DNA of 64,000 bases from Immersiella caudata (GCA_030512335.1 JAULSU010000007.1:186001-250000); one strand, 5' to 3'; positions 1-11,847 are shown, numbered from the stretch's first letter. The notes: a model not told the origin generated them from the sequence alone. Numbers and translations are program-made.

Positions 1-1229
1 ATCCATCTCAGACATGATCGCAAGACATCGGGCCCTAGGTATCCACAATCGCCGATGGATACCCAATTTCTGCAGCGCACACAACATGATGACCACCACG
101 CTCGCATGCGCTCCAGGTCGACGGATTCCTCAAAGGGTTCCGGTCTCGCATTCATCAACAAGCATTTGAGCTTTTCACACCGTTCATGTTGTCGCGTGTC
201 CACGCCCTGGAGGGAAAGGAAAGCGTTGCAAGCTACCAGGCCTAGCGACCGGTGTGTTATGCTGGAAGAAGTTTCCACATGTGACTGGTATTCTGCCCTC
301 AATGATCGGAAGCTCTCTTGGTGCTGATTTGGTTGGATCGATATCTCCTGGTCCAGACTCGGGGGTGATAGAAGCAGTTTCCAGAGTAGTAGGGAGTTGT
401 AATACACAACGTCAGTGCTGTCATCCGGTGATACGGCATCTTGTATCCAGAGGATCCGCTCTGCTTCGTTGAGATCTTTTCGGGTTACCGCAGAGCGGGC
501 GCAGCCGATTTTGGCGCTCCTGGAAAGGCTGGCAGCCAAGGAGCAGATCGGCTCAGGGTGACTTCGTGTTCGATCCAAAAGATATGCATATATGTCGAAC
601 GCATCTTCGTATAGCAGTGAGTGCAGTAGGGATGCCGCTTCAAGCTCCGCGGCCTCGTGGTTGTGACAGTACGTGTTCCGAGCTGTGCGGATTTGGATCT
701 TTTGCTCGCAGTAGGCACAACTTTCGCCAGCGCCGACTGCCGGGGCTTTCGGGACATCATCCCACCATGGAGCCGGTTCGCAAGGATCGCCGTCCATCTT
801 CTGTCGTTTGCCAGCGCTGGAGTGAGCTGGGCAAAATTTTAGTTATGACACCGAGAGAAAGCAAGGCTCTCACCGTAGATATTGAGGCCCTCGGACAGCA
901 AAGAGGTCGCGCCTCTAGCTTCATCCGGCAATGTCTGTTCGTGCGAGCGTTTGTATTTGTATACGCCCCATTTGTTGAGCTGGAGCACATACTGCTTCCG
1001 CCTGGAAGTGATGCTGCAGCATTAGTAAAACGCCTTTGGTTCAGGAGCACGCGGCCACGCACGAAGGAGTGAAGCTATGCTTCGCTCTCATATACTCCAT
1101 CAACTCATCCAGCGTCTTCGACCGGTACAGCGTGCATATGACCTCTTTATGTGTCTCCCAGTTTGAAGTAGAAATTGGCACCGCGCGTGGCACGCTCGGG
1201 CCAGTTTTCCAGACAAACGGTCGCGACAT
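1..1229 (-). CDS. Clr5-domain protein (3 exons seen, C-terminus outside window)
   Basis: Exons 1063-1229, 874-1001 and 1-826; introns of 61 and 47 bp (donors GTGCGT and GTGAGA, acceptors CCAG and CCCAG). The exons join in phase into 373 residues and the frame is still open at base 1. Residues about 22-75 read as a Clr5 domain (WETHKEVICTLYRSKTLDEL near the start, KQYVLQLNKWGVYKYK at the end); the first intron splits the domain, which supports the splice model. Exon 3 has a Cys/His cluster, CAYC followed by CHNH, that could bind zinc. Clr5 is an N-terminal domain common in fungal proteins of mostly unknown function, named after the cellulase regulator clr-5. An in-frame stop lies just upstream of exon 3, so exon 3 alone could only start at 797. 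Start chosen at 1229, the Met nearest the domain. The C-terminal function cannot be judged. Confidence 0.82.
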
Positions 1230-2453
1230 CCTGAGGTGCGAGGTGTCAAGTGCTTGCCAAAGGCTGGGGGCAACAGCCTTTCGCTGGCCAACAGTCGGGA
1301 GTATGTTAACACGGGAGGTGCAGGTCTGGCTGAGAGTCGCGATCGAGATTGCAAGGTTGTGGGTAAGAGGGCGGGAGGCATTGAGCAGTTGAAGTCGAGG
1401 AGTAAAGAATGTAGAAGGTGATGCCGCAACAGACGCAGTCCAGGAGTTCAATTCGAGACATCGCATGCACCTTCCAGCTGGCCGAGGACAATTCCTTTCG
1501 CCATATCCGGACTAGCGCATTTCCCCACATAAACGGCAGCTTTGGCCAATCACCAGCATTCTCTTAGCCCTGCAACACAATGTCCTTCTCCAAATTCGGC
1601 ATTCCGGGTGGGGGCTGCACATCGGTCAACAGCTGTCACCAGCCAGCTCTCGCCCGACCACATCCTGAGTTGCACAACTAAAAATTTCTTTGCCCTAAAA
1701 GAGACGGAGAACGATGCAAACCATGTTGCTGTCATGGACAAGTGCACAGGGCACAGTGCAGAGATCGGGGGCATATATAGACCAGGTAGGTGATTCCACC
1801 ATGGAGTCGAGAAGATACAGACGAGGATCATTATTACCCTATGGTTTGAAGTGTCTGCGATTGTCATTTTCTGTCTTTAATACCATGATTGCACATCGAA
1901 ACGAGTTCAAAATGCCCATGTCTCAAGGTCGAACCTCTGGCCGGTCTTCCACGCTCCTCCAGATTGGGGCATGGGCCCATGGCTCCGCCGATTCCGCCAA
2001 CGGCCTGACGACGAGCTCGGGGCCCTCACTCGTTGACAAAGATGATAAGAACACAGCAGAGTCTTGCATTGGGAACTACGCCCCCGGGAAATCAAGACTG
2101 GCAAGCAGGGCACAGTCGGAAGGGGCGCTTCTTGTGGAGGGCGAGAAAGAGTTGTCGGTTCAGCAAACATGGCTGCTTACGCACCATGAGGGTCCCTGGA
2201 CGGTGTACATGATTGATGAAGATCGTGCAAATAAACAAGCCGAACCCCGGGATACCTCAGGAGTGGGCAAGATCTAAACCCCCTTGGATGGTTGCAGCGA
2301 AAGCATCGCCATTCCGTGTCACATGTCGTCATTTCAGCCGCCGAAACCCCCGCAGACGACCTTCCCCATCTCAACAAATATCAGTTCCAGCGCCTTCGCT
2401 CAGCACTGTCAATTCCCTTTGCAAGAAAACAGAAGGACAAAAATACGAGAAAA
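1230..2453. other. Intergenic region between divergent genes
   Basis: About 1.2 kb between the start of the Clr5 gene (minus) and the start of the glyoxalase-like gene (plus), so it should hold both promoters. Open frames here (for example 1714-2277 plus) show no recognisable domain and no intron-linked partner. I see no RNA gene or repeat. Confidence 0.5.
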
Positions 2454-3332
2454 ATGGCCATCGCCCTAGACCACATAGTCATCCTCTTGCCTCATTCAAC
2501 CCTCACCGACCTCCCAACCTGGCTCACCGACGCCTTCACCATCACCCCCGGCGGTCGCCACTCCAACAATATCACCGAAAACAAGCTCATCCTCTTCCAA
2601 GACGGCGTCTACATAGATCTCATCGCTTTCGTCGAAGGAACAACGCCTAACACCCGCGAATCCACGCGCTGGGGTCGTCGGGTCGAAGGCGAGATCGTCG
2701 ACTTCGCCCTGACCTTGCTCGCCCGGGACAATGGCTCGGGGGAGGGTTTCAAGTTTGATCCCGAGAAGGCCTTCAAAGATGGTGTCCAAAAGAAGGTGGC
2801 GGCGACGGGGACGGGATTCGAATATCTTGATCCCGCTGCAGGAGGGAGGATCACGCCTGATGGGACGGAGCTTCGATGGGCGGTTGCCGTGCCGAGGGAT
2901 GATGATGGGTCGGGTTTGGTGGAGGGGGAGCTTCCGTTTTGGTGTTTGGATCGAACGCCGAGGGATTTGAGGGTTCCGTTCCGGTCGAGACCTGGAGCTG
3001 CGAGACATTCATCCGGGGTGATTGGTGTTGCTGGGGTGGGGCTGGGAGTGAATGGGGATGTCGAGGGAAGGTTGGTCCAGGCATATGAATCTTTTCTCAA
3101 GGGAGTTTCTGGGATCCGGGGGTGCAACGTTTGGGGACTTGGAGTGCCGGAAAGGGATAGGCAGGGGCTGGCGACAACACTGGCGATCAAGGCTTCAGTT
3201 GATGCGATAGCAGGGCGGACTGCGAACATCTCAATCAAACTCTTCACCACCGGCCCTTCGAAGGTGATCTCCGGCGAGATCGCACCGGGCCGGCTCCTCT
3301 CTATCGAGCTCATCCACACCAACCCTCGATAG
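2454..3332 (+). CDS. Glyoxalase-like domain protein
   Basis: Single-exon gene of 292 residues. The frame is open further upstream, but the Met at 2454 directly precedes the conserved opening ALDHIVILLP and is preceded by AAAA, so it was chosen. The N-terminus matches the Glyoxalase_3 type of vicinal-oxygen-chelate fold: DHIV strand, a GGRHSNNITENKLILFQDG segment, then YIDLIAFV. The first DH His and later acidic residues would be metal ligands in this fold. Members are usually cytosolic; fungal ones have no assigned substrate. It could act in methylglyoxal-type detoxification or be a non-enzymatic relative. It converges with the DUF3445 gene, with 26 bp between the stop codons. Confidence 0.78.
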   Translation: MAIALDHIVILLPHSTLTDLPTWLTDAFTITPGGRHSNNITENKLILFQDGVYIDLIAFVEGTTPNTRESTRWGRRVEGEIVDFALTLLARDNGSGEGFKFDPEKAFKDGVQKKVAATGTGFEYLDPAAGGRITPDGTELRWAVAVPRDDDGSGLVEGELPFWCLDRTPRDLRVPFRSRPGAARHSSGVIGVAGVGLGVNGDVEGRLVQAYESFLKGVSGIRGCNVWGLGVPERDRQGLATTLAIKASVDAIAGRTANISIKLFTTGPSKVISGEIAPGRLLSIELIHTNPR

Positions 3333-3358
3333 CAAGAAAATAACATCTCATTTTTCAC

Positions 3359-4582
3359 TCAATAAGGATAGCCTCGAACCTCCTCCTCCCTACTCAAATC
3401 CAACCCCCTCTCGACCTGCTCCTCATGCTTCCGATCCAAATACTCCAACAACACCTCTCCATACCTCTCCCTCCCCTTGTACCGACTGACATCCTCTCCC
3501 CAACTCCTCACCGCGCTCGCCAACCTCCCCGGGACATAATCCCCCTCGGCCACCTCCACCACCGGATGGAAATAGGTCCTAATCGTAAACACCACTCCGC
3601 CACTCCTCGGCAGCCTCCTCAACGTCTGCCTCTCGCTCCGAAACATGTGATGCTCCACCGCCCTATTCTTCTCCGCCTCCTTCCACCCCCCAATCTCCTT
3701 CCTGTCCTCACTCCCAATGCTCCAGCTCCACGCCAACTCGTCATCCACCTGCAAGAAATAATTATTCCTCGCCACCATCTCCTCGGGTTTCACCCTCCTA
3801 AAGAAATTCATCATCCCCTTTTCCAGCTTCTCCTTGAACTGCGGGACTTCACCCGAGGTGTGAATCTCCGACAGGCCCATCCCGAATTTGTCTTCCAGTC
3901 TCCAGAACCCCGGTAACAAAATCGCACCCGCCAGTAAATAATATTGTCCATCGTCGCGCTCGATCATAATCGCTAAATCGTCTTGCACCAGCCGTGCACA
4001 AATCGCCATGGGGTCTTCCTTCAGCGGTCGCGCAGCGATATCGAACTCCTCCCCTGACCACAAATTCCTCAGCAAATCCCCCTCTCTCTCGTATAAACTT
4101 GGGTACCTAGCGGGTAAGTACCTCCCCAGTTCCTCTAGCAATTCCACAGCGGCATCCCACGCCTCGGGCGCAGTCATCACACATCTCTCCCCTCTTTCAG
4201 CAAGTCGTCGCGCCTTGTCAGCGTGGTATTTAGGAAAGTGGTTGTCGAGTTCGATCCAGTCGTCGCTAGACACGGTGCGCAGGCCCATGGTGACGTGGTA
4301 TTTGGGGCCGTAGCGGAAGGGGCGGTAAGGGAGGGGTTTGGTATCGGTGACGGACCAGTTTGGGTAGGGCGGGGGGAGGGGGAGTTGGTAGGATGAAGGG
4401 GCCCATTGGCCGTAGGGACGGGGGGGTTGTTTTTTTGCTGAGGGAGAGGGGGGTGGAGGGGGGGAGCGGCGGCGGTAAAGGGTGAGGGCGGCGAGGGCGA
4501 CGATGGCGAGGAGCAGGGCGGCGGGGGTTGGGGGGATGGAGGTGGTGAGCTGTTGAACCTCGGCAATGGTTGGGAGAGCCAT
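3359..4582 (-). CDS. DUF3445 / HRQ-family protein, membrane-anchored
   Basis: 407 residues from the Met at 4582; 21 more codons upstream are open but do not look coding. Residues about 18-38 form a hydrophobic segment (AALLLAIVALAALTLYRRR) followed by a Pro-rich linker, so the protein is probably an N-terminally anchored membrane protein. The rest is the DUF3445 domain with its typical PFRYGPKYHVTMGL, LVQDDLAIM and FRSERQTLRRLP segments. Bacterial relatives are described as haem-dependent oxidative N-demethylases; fungal HRQ proteins are widespread and poorly characterised. The HMFRSERQTLRRLP segment holds the His/Arg/Gln that names the family. A small-molecule oxidase role is inferred from family only. 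Confidence 0.82.
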   Translation of the reverse strand: MALPTIAEVQQLTTSIPPTPAALLLAIVALAALTLYRRRSPPPPPSPSAKKQPPRPYGQWAPSSYQLPLPPPYPNWSVTDTKPLPYRPFRYGPKYHVTMGLRTVSSDDWIELDNHFPKYHADKARRLAERGERCVMTAPEAWDAAVELLEELGRYLPARYPSLYEREGDLLRNLWSGEEFDIAARPLKEDPMAICARLVQDDLAIMIERDDGQYYLLAGAILLPGFWRLEDKFGMGLSEIHTSGEVPQFKEKLEKGMMNFFRRVKPEEMVARNNYFLQVDDELAWSWSIGSEDRKEIGGWKEAEKNRAVEHHMFRSERQTLRRLPRSGGVVFTIRTYFHPVVEVAEGDYVPGRLASAVRSWGEDVSRYKGRERYGEVLLEYLDRKHEEQVERGLDLSREEEVRGYPY

Positions 4583-5039
4583 CGTGTCGTTTTCCCGTTT
4601 GCGGATTCCGGCTTGATTTTGGAGGATGCAACAAGGGAAACCCAACCTTGGCTGAGCTGAGACAATATAGCTTAAGCTCGCACCAGGAATAAAGCCGGCT
4701 TTCGGGGTGCTGGCCCCTTATCATCCCCTGGCGCTCGTGGTAGCTTTATCTCCCCGCGTCACAGGTGCTTGGCTTATCTGGTTGTGTAAGAGCGCTTATC
4801 GGGACTTTTTGACTTGTTCGGGGAAAGCCCATGCGGATCAAAACCGTTTGGTCCCGCGCCAAGCCCGGCCCCGCACCACCGGCATCGGGGCGCTCGGGAT
4901 TGTTTTATCGCGGGCCGACAGATACTGATCATTTCGATACCACTGACCGCACAACACCCCTGAGCAGACGAGGATTTAGAAGTAATGAACTGTCATACTT
5001 CCCTAGGTACCCAACGCCATATCCCCTACACACATCCAA
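4583..5039. other. Intergenic, no gene seen
   Basis: 457 bp upstream of the DUF3445 gene and downstream of the hemerythrin gene (both minus). No convincing frame or RNA gene. Confidence 0.5.
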
Positions 5040-5883
5040 TCAAGACATCATGACCGACCCCGTCCCCTTCTCCTCCTTCGGGAACTTCTTAAACATATCC
5101 TTCATCTTATCCATCGGCGTAGCAAGCATCCCCGCCACCGTCTCATACGGCGGCTTATTCGGCGCATTCGGATGACTATGAGTCGGCACAAAGTGTTTGG
5201 GCCCTGAGAAACTCATGGCGAGATCCTGCGACTCGGACTCATCAAGCGCCTTTTCCAATGCCGGCAGATCCTCCGTCTCCTCTTCTTTGATGTGATCGGT
5301 GAGTGTGGCCCACATGCCCTGAAGTGTGGGCATGAACTCGCTGCTTGAAGGGTCTAGATCTTGAAAGGTATAGAGCTGTTCCTTGACCTGCACATGTGTT
5401 TCAGGGGCTGGCGAGGGACCAGTGACAGAAAGGGGTGGCACGGACAATTTGATGCTGCGAGCGGTCTTTCTCAGCCATCTCCATTCCATTGGACAGATGT
5501 GTCTCGAATGCCGGGTACACCACAATCTCCTCGGCGATGGAATGGCGTGCCAGCCCCCAAGTGAACTGATTCTGCCATCGCTTGATGGTGTTGAGGTCCT
5601 TGCTGACCATCATGTTATTGTAGTACTTCTCGAGCTCGCGGTGGTCGCGATTGATCGACTCAGACACGCGAGGGCTGGAGCTCTGGAAGCGCAGCTGTGT
5701 GGCGCCGATAAAGGGTCGTCCGTTGATGCCGACATGGCTGTGCGGAACGGTCCTGGCGATGGTGGCGGGTCTGATGCGATAAATATTGGCGATGTCTTGG
5801 AAGAGGATGTTGCGTCCTGGCTTCCCTGCAACCGCTAGCGTGTTTCGTCTCCGTCCGCCATTTGTAGCGCCGGCAGCATTCAC
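5040..5883 (-). CDS. Hemerythrin (HHE) cation-binding domain protein
   Basis: Exons 5446-5883 and 5040-5387, joined in phase 0 across a 58-bp intron with the less common donor GTCCGT and acceptor TGCAG; 261 residues. The HHE domain starts near residue 78 with INRDHRELEKYY, continues through WGLARHSIAEEIVVYPAFE, and after the junction (SQHQIVKEQL) through DHIKEEETEDLP. The conserved His and Glu of the H..H/E pattern are the expected di-iron ligands. The first 75 residues are basic and Ser/Arg-rich and could be a mitochondrial presequence. The Met at 5883 is only the first available; an upstream exon is possible. Family roles are iron, oxygen or NO binding; the function here is unknown. Confidence 0.8.
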
Positions 5884-6811
5884 CAGCGTGATGCAACCGT
5901 GGGCTCTGTTCGAGCTGTGAAGTGCATATCATTATTTCAAGCCCCCACGTCACAGGAGACTGTCTCTAGGTCTGGGCGTATCATCTCGGGCCCCAAAGAT
6001 CCAGGGCGGGTGTCACGGACGTTTCCGTTGTCGCGCAGTGCAATGTGAGGATATCTCGGCGGTTGTGCGCGAGTTGTATCAGCCTTGTGGGTACAATGGC
6101 CTTGTCTCCCTTCACCAGTCGGATGGTTTGGATTGCTAGCTCTGACAGCCGAGACGTTGGAGCTCAAAGGGGTGTCCTTTCGTTCTTGTATCGTGCTCCC
6201 GCCATCCGAGACCACTACGCCGTTGGTTTCACTAGCTCCCAGCCCAACGTCATCGCCCGTGCTCTGACACCGCGCTTCCCGAAGCCTAAGTCCGAAGCCA
6301 CTGCTTGCTATGCGGCCGAAAATACTGCAAGTCCCATGCCAGCCGCTGCCGGAAGCTGTGAATCCAGCAGAGAAGCAGGGTGACACCCGTCCCTGCCGCG
6401 AGCTTCCTTCTTGGTAGCTGCTCCAGCAGACCGTCTGACGCGGCCGTACCTCACAAGCTAGCGCCGGCCGAAGAGCGAGACCGCGCCGCGTCGAAATCAG
6501 ATAGCCGGTACGACTTCCTCCGGCTCAACGGCGTTGCATGTGAAGCGAACCATCCGAGTCTGTGCCTCAGTCGCGGCGCGACAGCAAGCCCGAGCAGTCC
6601 AATGTTGACAGTCGACAAAGCTTGCACAGATAAATGCTCACCAATGCAGCCTGGAGAGAAGCATCACAGCACCCATCCTGACATCCATGCATTGCTGATC
6701 TGTGTCCTTTCCACCCAAGAAAAAAAATCATCTGCCAGACTTGCCCTCCCTCCACACAAATACCGACGAGCCGGCTCCCAAACGTCTCCCAACGCCCCCC
6801 AAACCGCCAAA
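5884..6811. other. Intergenic promoter region of the A-T-R reductase
   Basis: 0.93 kb between divergent hemerythrin and carboxylate-reductase genes. The reductase frame is open far upstream (from 6380), but the protein sequence there is low in conservation and Ser/Pro-rich, so I treat it as leader DNA. No RNA gene or repeat was seen. Confidence 0.45.
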
Positions 6812-9800
6812 ATGAGCACCCCTCTCCGAAGAGCCAGCCACACCGTTCAGCGGCCGCATGTGAGAGAAGGCAACGACAACAAAAACTACGGCAGACGCCT
6901 CATCTTGAACATCATCGACGAGCGCGCGTACGAGACCCCCGTCCGCGAATGGATCGCTGTCCCCCGTACATCCAACCCGAAAGACGGCTGGAAGGTCATC
7001 ACGTACGCCCAGGTAGCCAACGCCATCAACCGTGTCGCCCACAAGCTCGTCGCAACGTCTGGCCTCCCAAAGAAGGGCGAGTTCCCAACTGTCGCCTTCA
7101 TCGGCCCCAACGATGTGCGCTACCTCGTTTTCGTGCTCGGTGCTGTCAGAGCCGGATACCAGGCGCTGCTCATCTCCCCGCGCAACTCGATGGAGGGGCA
7201 GCTGAACCTGTTTGAGCTGACCAACTGCCACACATTGTGGTTTGACGGCATGTTCAAGGAGGTGGTGCAGTCTTGGCTCCATGAGCGCGACATGCAGGCC
7301 ATCATGACGAGAGACATCGACAACTGGTTTCCCGATGAGCACGTTGACCCGTATCCGTACGAAAGGACTTTCGAAGAGGGCCAGTGGGACCCGATGGTGG
7401 TGCTGCACACGAGCGGCAGCACTGGCCTTCCCAAGCCAATCGTGTGCAGGCAAGGAATGCTGGCAATTGGCGACATGTTCCATAACATGGCGGAGTGGGA
7501 AGGCAAGACACTTGTGCTGGCAGAATGGTCAAAGAGATCGAAAAGGACACTGCAGCCGAGTAAGTATGCTGATGAGTTGGGCTGAGGCGCGATGCTAACG
7601 CGAGCAGTGCCCCTTTGCCATGCAGCCGCCATGTACATGACCTTGATCATGACCCACTACTGGGAGACTCCGTCCGCCTTGGGGATTGGGGATCGCCCTC
7701 TCTCCTCCGACATGGCGCTGGAGTGCCTGAAATACTCCCATGCCGATGCTGTGGTTCTGCCGCCAGCCATCTACGAAGAGCTGAGCCAGATCGACGACGC
7801 CATCGACGTGTTGAAAAGCCTTGCCTTTGCAGGTTTCGGGGGCGGCAATCTTGCTAAAGCGGCAGGGAACAAGCTGGTGCAAGGAGGTGTCAGGCTGCTG
7901 AACTTCATAGGAGCAACCGAGTGAGTCTCGACCACCTCCCACACTTGACGCTTTGCTGACCGAGCAGATTTTGCCCCTACCCGCAGTACTGGCAAGAAGA
8001 CGGGGAGATGTGGCAGTGGTTCATCTTCAACTCGGAGCTCTTCGGTTGCGACTGGAGGAAGGTGGATGAGGAGGACGCCTACGAGATGGTGATCGTGCGC
8101 AAGGACGAGAAGCCGGGGTGCCAAGGGTTCTTCTACACTTTCCCCAAGTCAGAGGAATACGACACCAAGGACCTGTTCAGGCCGCACCCAACGCTGAAAG
8201 ACCACTGGATCTATCACGGCCGGTCCGATAACATCATCGTGTTCTCAAAGGGCGAGAAGCTGAACCCAGTCAGCATCGAAAACACCCTGATGGGCCATCC
8301 GAACGTTAAAGGAGCTTTGGTGGTTGGCTTCAACAGGTTCCAGCCGGCGCTGATCTTGGAGCCGGTCACGCAACCGAAAACTGACGAAGAAAAGGAAAAG
8401 CTCATTGAGGACATGTGGCCGCTGGTCGTGAAAGCAAACAAAGAGACAGTTGCACACGGCCAGATTGGACGACGACTCATCGCCATCTCGAACCCCGACA
8501 TGCCATTCCTCCGAGCAGGAAAGGGAACCATTCAGCGCGCTGGCACCGTCCGGATGTACAAGGAAGAGATCGACAAGATATATCGGAAGGCAGGAGAGAT
8601 CTCCTCGACCGAGGTACTCAAGCTCGACCTCAGCTCCAAGGACGCATTGGCAAAATCCATCCAGGCCTTGTTCGAGAGGTCGCTGCAGTCACCGAAGCTG
8701 GATGCAGACACAGACTTCTTCACCGTTGGCATCGACTCAATGCAGGTGATATCGGCTTCCAGACTCCTTCGCGCAGCTCTGCAAGCTGCCGGAATCGAGA
8801 TCGATGCGTCGGCGGTCGCTACTCGGGTGATCTATGGCAACCCGACGGTGAAGCGGCTGGCCGAGTACTTGTTCGCTGTTGTGCAATCTGGAGGAAAGGA
8901 CGCGACCAGCATCGATGAGCTGCAGGAGATGCGCTCCATGCAGGCGCTCTTCCAGAAGTACACCAGGGATATGAAGAGCGGCGACATGAACAAGCCTCCA
9001 CCGGCAGACGACGACCAGACCATTGTCATCACCGGAAGTACGGGCGCGCTCGGGTCGTACATGTTGCACTTTGCTGCTGCTTGTCCTCGCGTCCGGAGGA
9101 CCGTCTGTCTCAACCGCTCGGAGGACGGCAAGTCGCGGCAGACGCGCGAGAGCTCCAAGCGTGGCCTCAGCACCGACTTCTCCAAGGTCGAGTTCTACCA
9201 CGCCGACATGTCGCGCTCTGATCTTGGGCTCGGAAAAGACGTGTACGACCGGTTGCTGAAGAAGGTCGACCGTGTAATCCACAACCAATGGCCGGTCAAC
9301 TTCAACATTCCCGTCGAGTCGTTCGAACCGCACATCCGGGGCGTCCGCAATCTCGCCGACTTCAGCCGCAAGGCAACCAAGCGCGTTCCCATTGTGTTTA
9401 TTTCGTCGATTGCCACGACCGAGAGCTGGCAGGGGAAGGGCCCCGTCCCAGAGAAGTCGCTCCGCGATTTCGACGCGGCGGTCGGCGGGTACGGACGCTC
9501 CAAGCTCGTCAGCAGCCTGATTCTCGAGAAGGCGACGGAGGTGTCGGGCGTGCCCAGTGAGATCATTCGCGTTGGGCAGATTGCCGGGCCAATGAGCGAA
9601 AAGGGGTTCTGGAATCGACAAGAGTGGTTCCCCAGCATCGTGGCCAGCTCGGTCTATCTCGGCATGCTTCCCGACAATCTCGGGTGGTTGAACACGGTGG
9701 ATTGGACGCCGATCGAGGGAATCGCGAACGAGGTGCTCGAGGTCTCGGGTATTACGTCGGAGCTGCCGCTCGAGGACATCAACGGGTATTTCCACGGCGT

Positions 9801-10119
9801 GAATCCGGTCGGGGAACAGTGGGTGTCGCTTGCGCCGGCGGTCATGGAGTTCTACGGCGATCGCATCAAGAGGGTGGTCAGCCTGGACGAATGGGTCAAG
9901 GCGCTGGAGAAGAGTGCGCTGGGAACAGAGGACGTCACCAAGAATCCGGGCATCAAGCTGATCGATACGTACAAGGCGTGGAACGAGGCGGCGAAGTCGG
10001 GTCATGGCCATGTCCGGTTCGACATGACGCGGACGAAGCAGTACAGCAAGACGATGCGCGATATGCAGGCCATCACGCCCGAGCTGATCAAGAACTGGTG
10101 CAGGCAGTGGGCGTATTGA
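6812..10119 (+). CDS. NRPS-like carboxylate reductase (A-T-R)
   Basis: Exons 6812-7559, 7608-7920 and 7968-10119 (introns 48 and 47 bp, donors GTAAGT and GTGAGT, branch GCTAAC, acceptors GCAG) give 1070 residues. Order: adenylation domain (about 30-560; A3 core LHTSGSTGLPKP near residue 197), thiolation domain (TVGIDSMQV, pantetheine Ser near 610) and a C-terminal thioester reductase of the SDR type (from about 705; TGSTGALGSY NADP-binding loop and a GGYGRSK motif with the catalytic Tyr-Lys). There is no condensation domain. Such enzymes activate a carboxylic acid, load it as thioester and release it as aldehyde (or alcohol), like alpha-aminoadipate reductase and fungal aryl-acid reductases. 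The substrate cannot be read safely. It lies 11 kb from the hybrid synthetase and may or may not belong to the same pathway. Confidence 0.9.
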
Positions 10120-10385
10120 TGGGTGGGGTTTGCAGACGAATTGCAGATAGACTGGGACTGAATTGAGCTTATTTGCAGTTTGTTGGCCAAGGAAATGGAT
10201 TGGAAGTGCGTGACAGCTGAGTGTCGACCCCGCGTTGCCCCACTACGACGCGTCGCGTCACCCCGCCATTGACCAAGTTGCACCGTCCACTCGCCGTTGC
10301 TACCTAATGCGATGCTGTCAAAAAGTTACCAACTCCCGTTGGGTTTGGGAATTTTGGATTCCTGTTCATCTCCCCACTACCAACG

Positions 10386-11847
10386 ATGGGTCTTCTTGAA
10401 GATGAGGTCTCCACCCCCGCAGCCCTCCTCAATTTGCCGAACGAGCTCCTCTTCAAGATCATCAGCATGGCGACTGAGGTTGAACGGCCATCGCTGGGCT
10501 GGGGCTGGTGGGAACCCGGGTTGTACGACGGGATCGATTTCCCCCTTGCATTGTCGTTGACACAGGTCTGCCAGCGTCTCCGTCCCATTGCCATCCCTCG
10601 GCTGTATGAGAGACTGCGAATTGGCCACTCGAATGATTACCACATCGACCTCGAAAAGGATCACGGACTGTCAAGAGAGAATTCCTTGCAACTGCTACGC
10701 TCGGTCGAGGAAGATCCGTCTCTTGGAGTACACTGCCGCGCCCTCGAGCTTTATCTGGTGGGTAACCTTAGGAAAGCCTCTGCAGACCGCGTCCCGTACG
10801 AGCTCGTGAGCTCTGACGAGAAGGCGGAGCTCGCTGTTGACGTTATTCGCGCCTTTCCTAAGATAAAGCGATTCAAGATCATTGAGGAGGTGCAGCAGCA
10901 CTTGGAGGCGCAAGCCAAGACGTGGGAAATCCTTCGCACCGCAGCCCGTCTGCTGCCAGAGCTCGAAGAGGTGGGCTTTCTTGGCGGCGGCAAAGCAACG
11001 CTTGGCGAAATCCGGGAGGTTCTTGGTGGCATATCCGCTCTGAAGACCCTATCCATTTCCCATTGCATTTTGCCCAGCCCCGGCAACAGGGTTGACCTGG
11101 GTGATTGCGAGGTGCGTCCAGCCAATCCCAATTGTGTCTCCTTCATCGCTAACCACTCTGGCCTAGACTCAGTTTGCATCCCTCGCCACGCTCGACATTC
11201 TCGGCTTTCCCGGGCAGCCAACCGACCTACAGTACTTTCTGCACGGCCCGAAGCTGGAGCGGTTCAGCTTCAATCTGTCCTACCCTGACGGAGAGGAATC
11301 CGCCAACAGCAGCCGCAGACCGTGGTCGTTGCCTCATGTCTTCTCCTTGTTTTCAGCTCAGAGAGAAACGCTTCGCAACATCCAGATTGGTTCCTTTTAC
11401 AATGGGAACTGTGACCTGCGCGGGCTGAATCTGGCCGGGTTCACAAGCCTCGAGGAGCTGGATCTTACGGTTCGGAACACCGGAGTTGAGGCGGGCCAAA
11501 AGGAGATTCTTACTGCACCTCGGCTGCGAAAGTTCACCTGGGATTTCCAAACCGACGACCAGCAAGTTGGCCCGCACTTGGACGATTTTGCTGGCGACGA
11601 GGAAGCTTGGTTGCGAAAGTTCATGCAAGCCGCTGTAGCTCTCAAATCACCCCTCCAGGAGATCCACGTCAGGTTCCGACCGGACATATGGTATCTCAAG
11701 CCAGATGTTTGGCCTTGGAGCAGGATGGATGGACTCAACCGCGAGGGACAGGAACTTAGAGTGCCCATCACTGTCACTTACGCGCCGCCAACAGTTAGCG
11801 AGGAAGAGTTTGAGGATGTGCTCACAGAGAGCCCCGAAAAGACATGA
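10386..11847 (+). CDS. F-box domain protein
   Basis: Exons 10386-11111 and 11167-11847 around a 55-bp intron (GTGCGT..CTAG, branch GCTAAC), 468 residues. An F-box lies at about residues 13-60 (ALLNLPNELLFKIISMA, then LTQVCQRLRPIAIPRLYERL). The rest has spaced Leu-rich segments (LRTAARLLPELEEVGFLG, FTSLEELDLTVRNTG) that suggest degenerate LRR-like substrate binding. F-box proteins bind Skp1 and present targets to an SCF ubiquitin ligase; the target is unknown. The intron model joins ...LGDCE to TQFASLATLDILGFPG, which reads as continuous protein. Confidence 0.82.

Noticed and set aside
566..1072. 168-codon plus-strand frame
   Set aside because: Antisense to exons 2 and 3 of the Clr5 gene, which are better supported.
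1714..2277. 187-codon plus-strand frame
   Set aside because: No domain, mixed composition, no splice partner; lies in the divergent promoter region.
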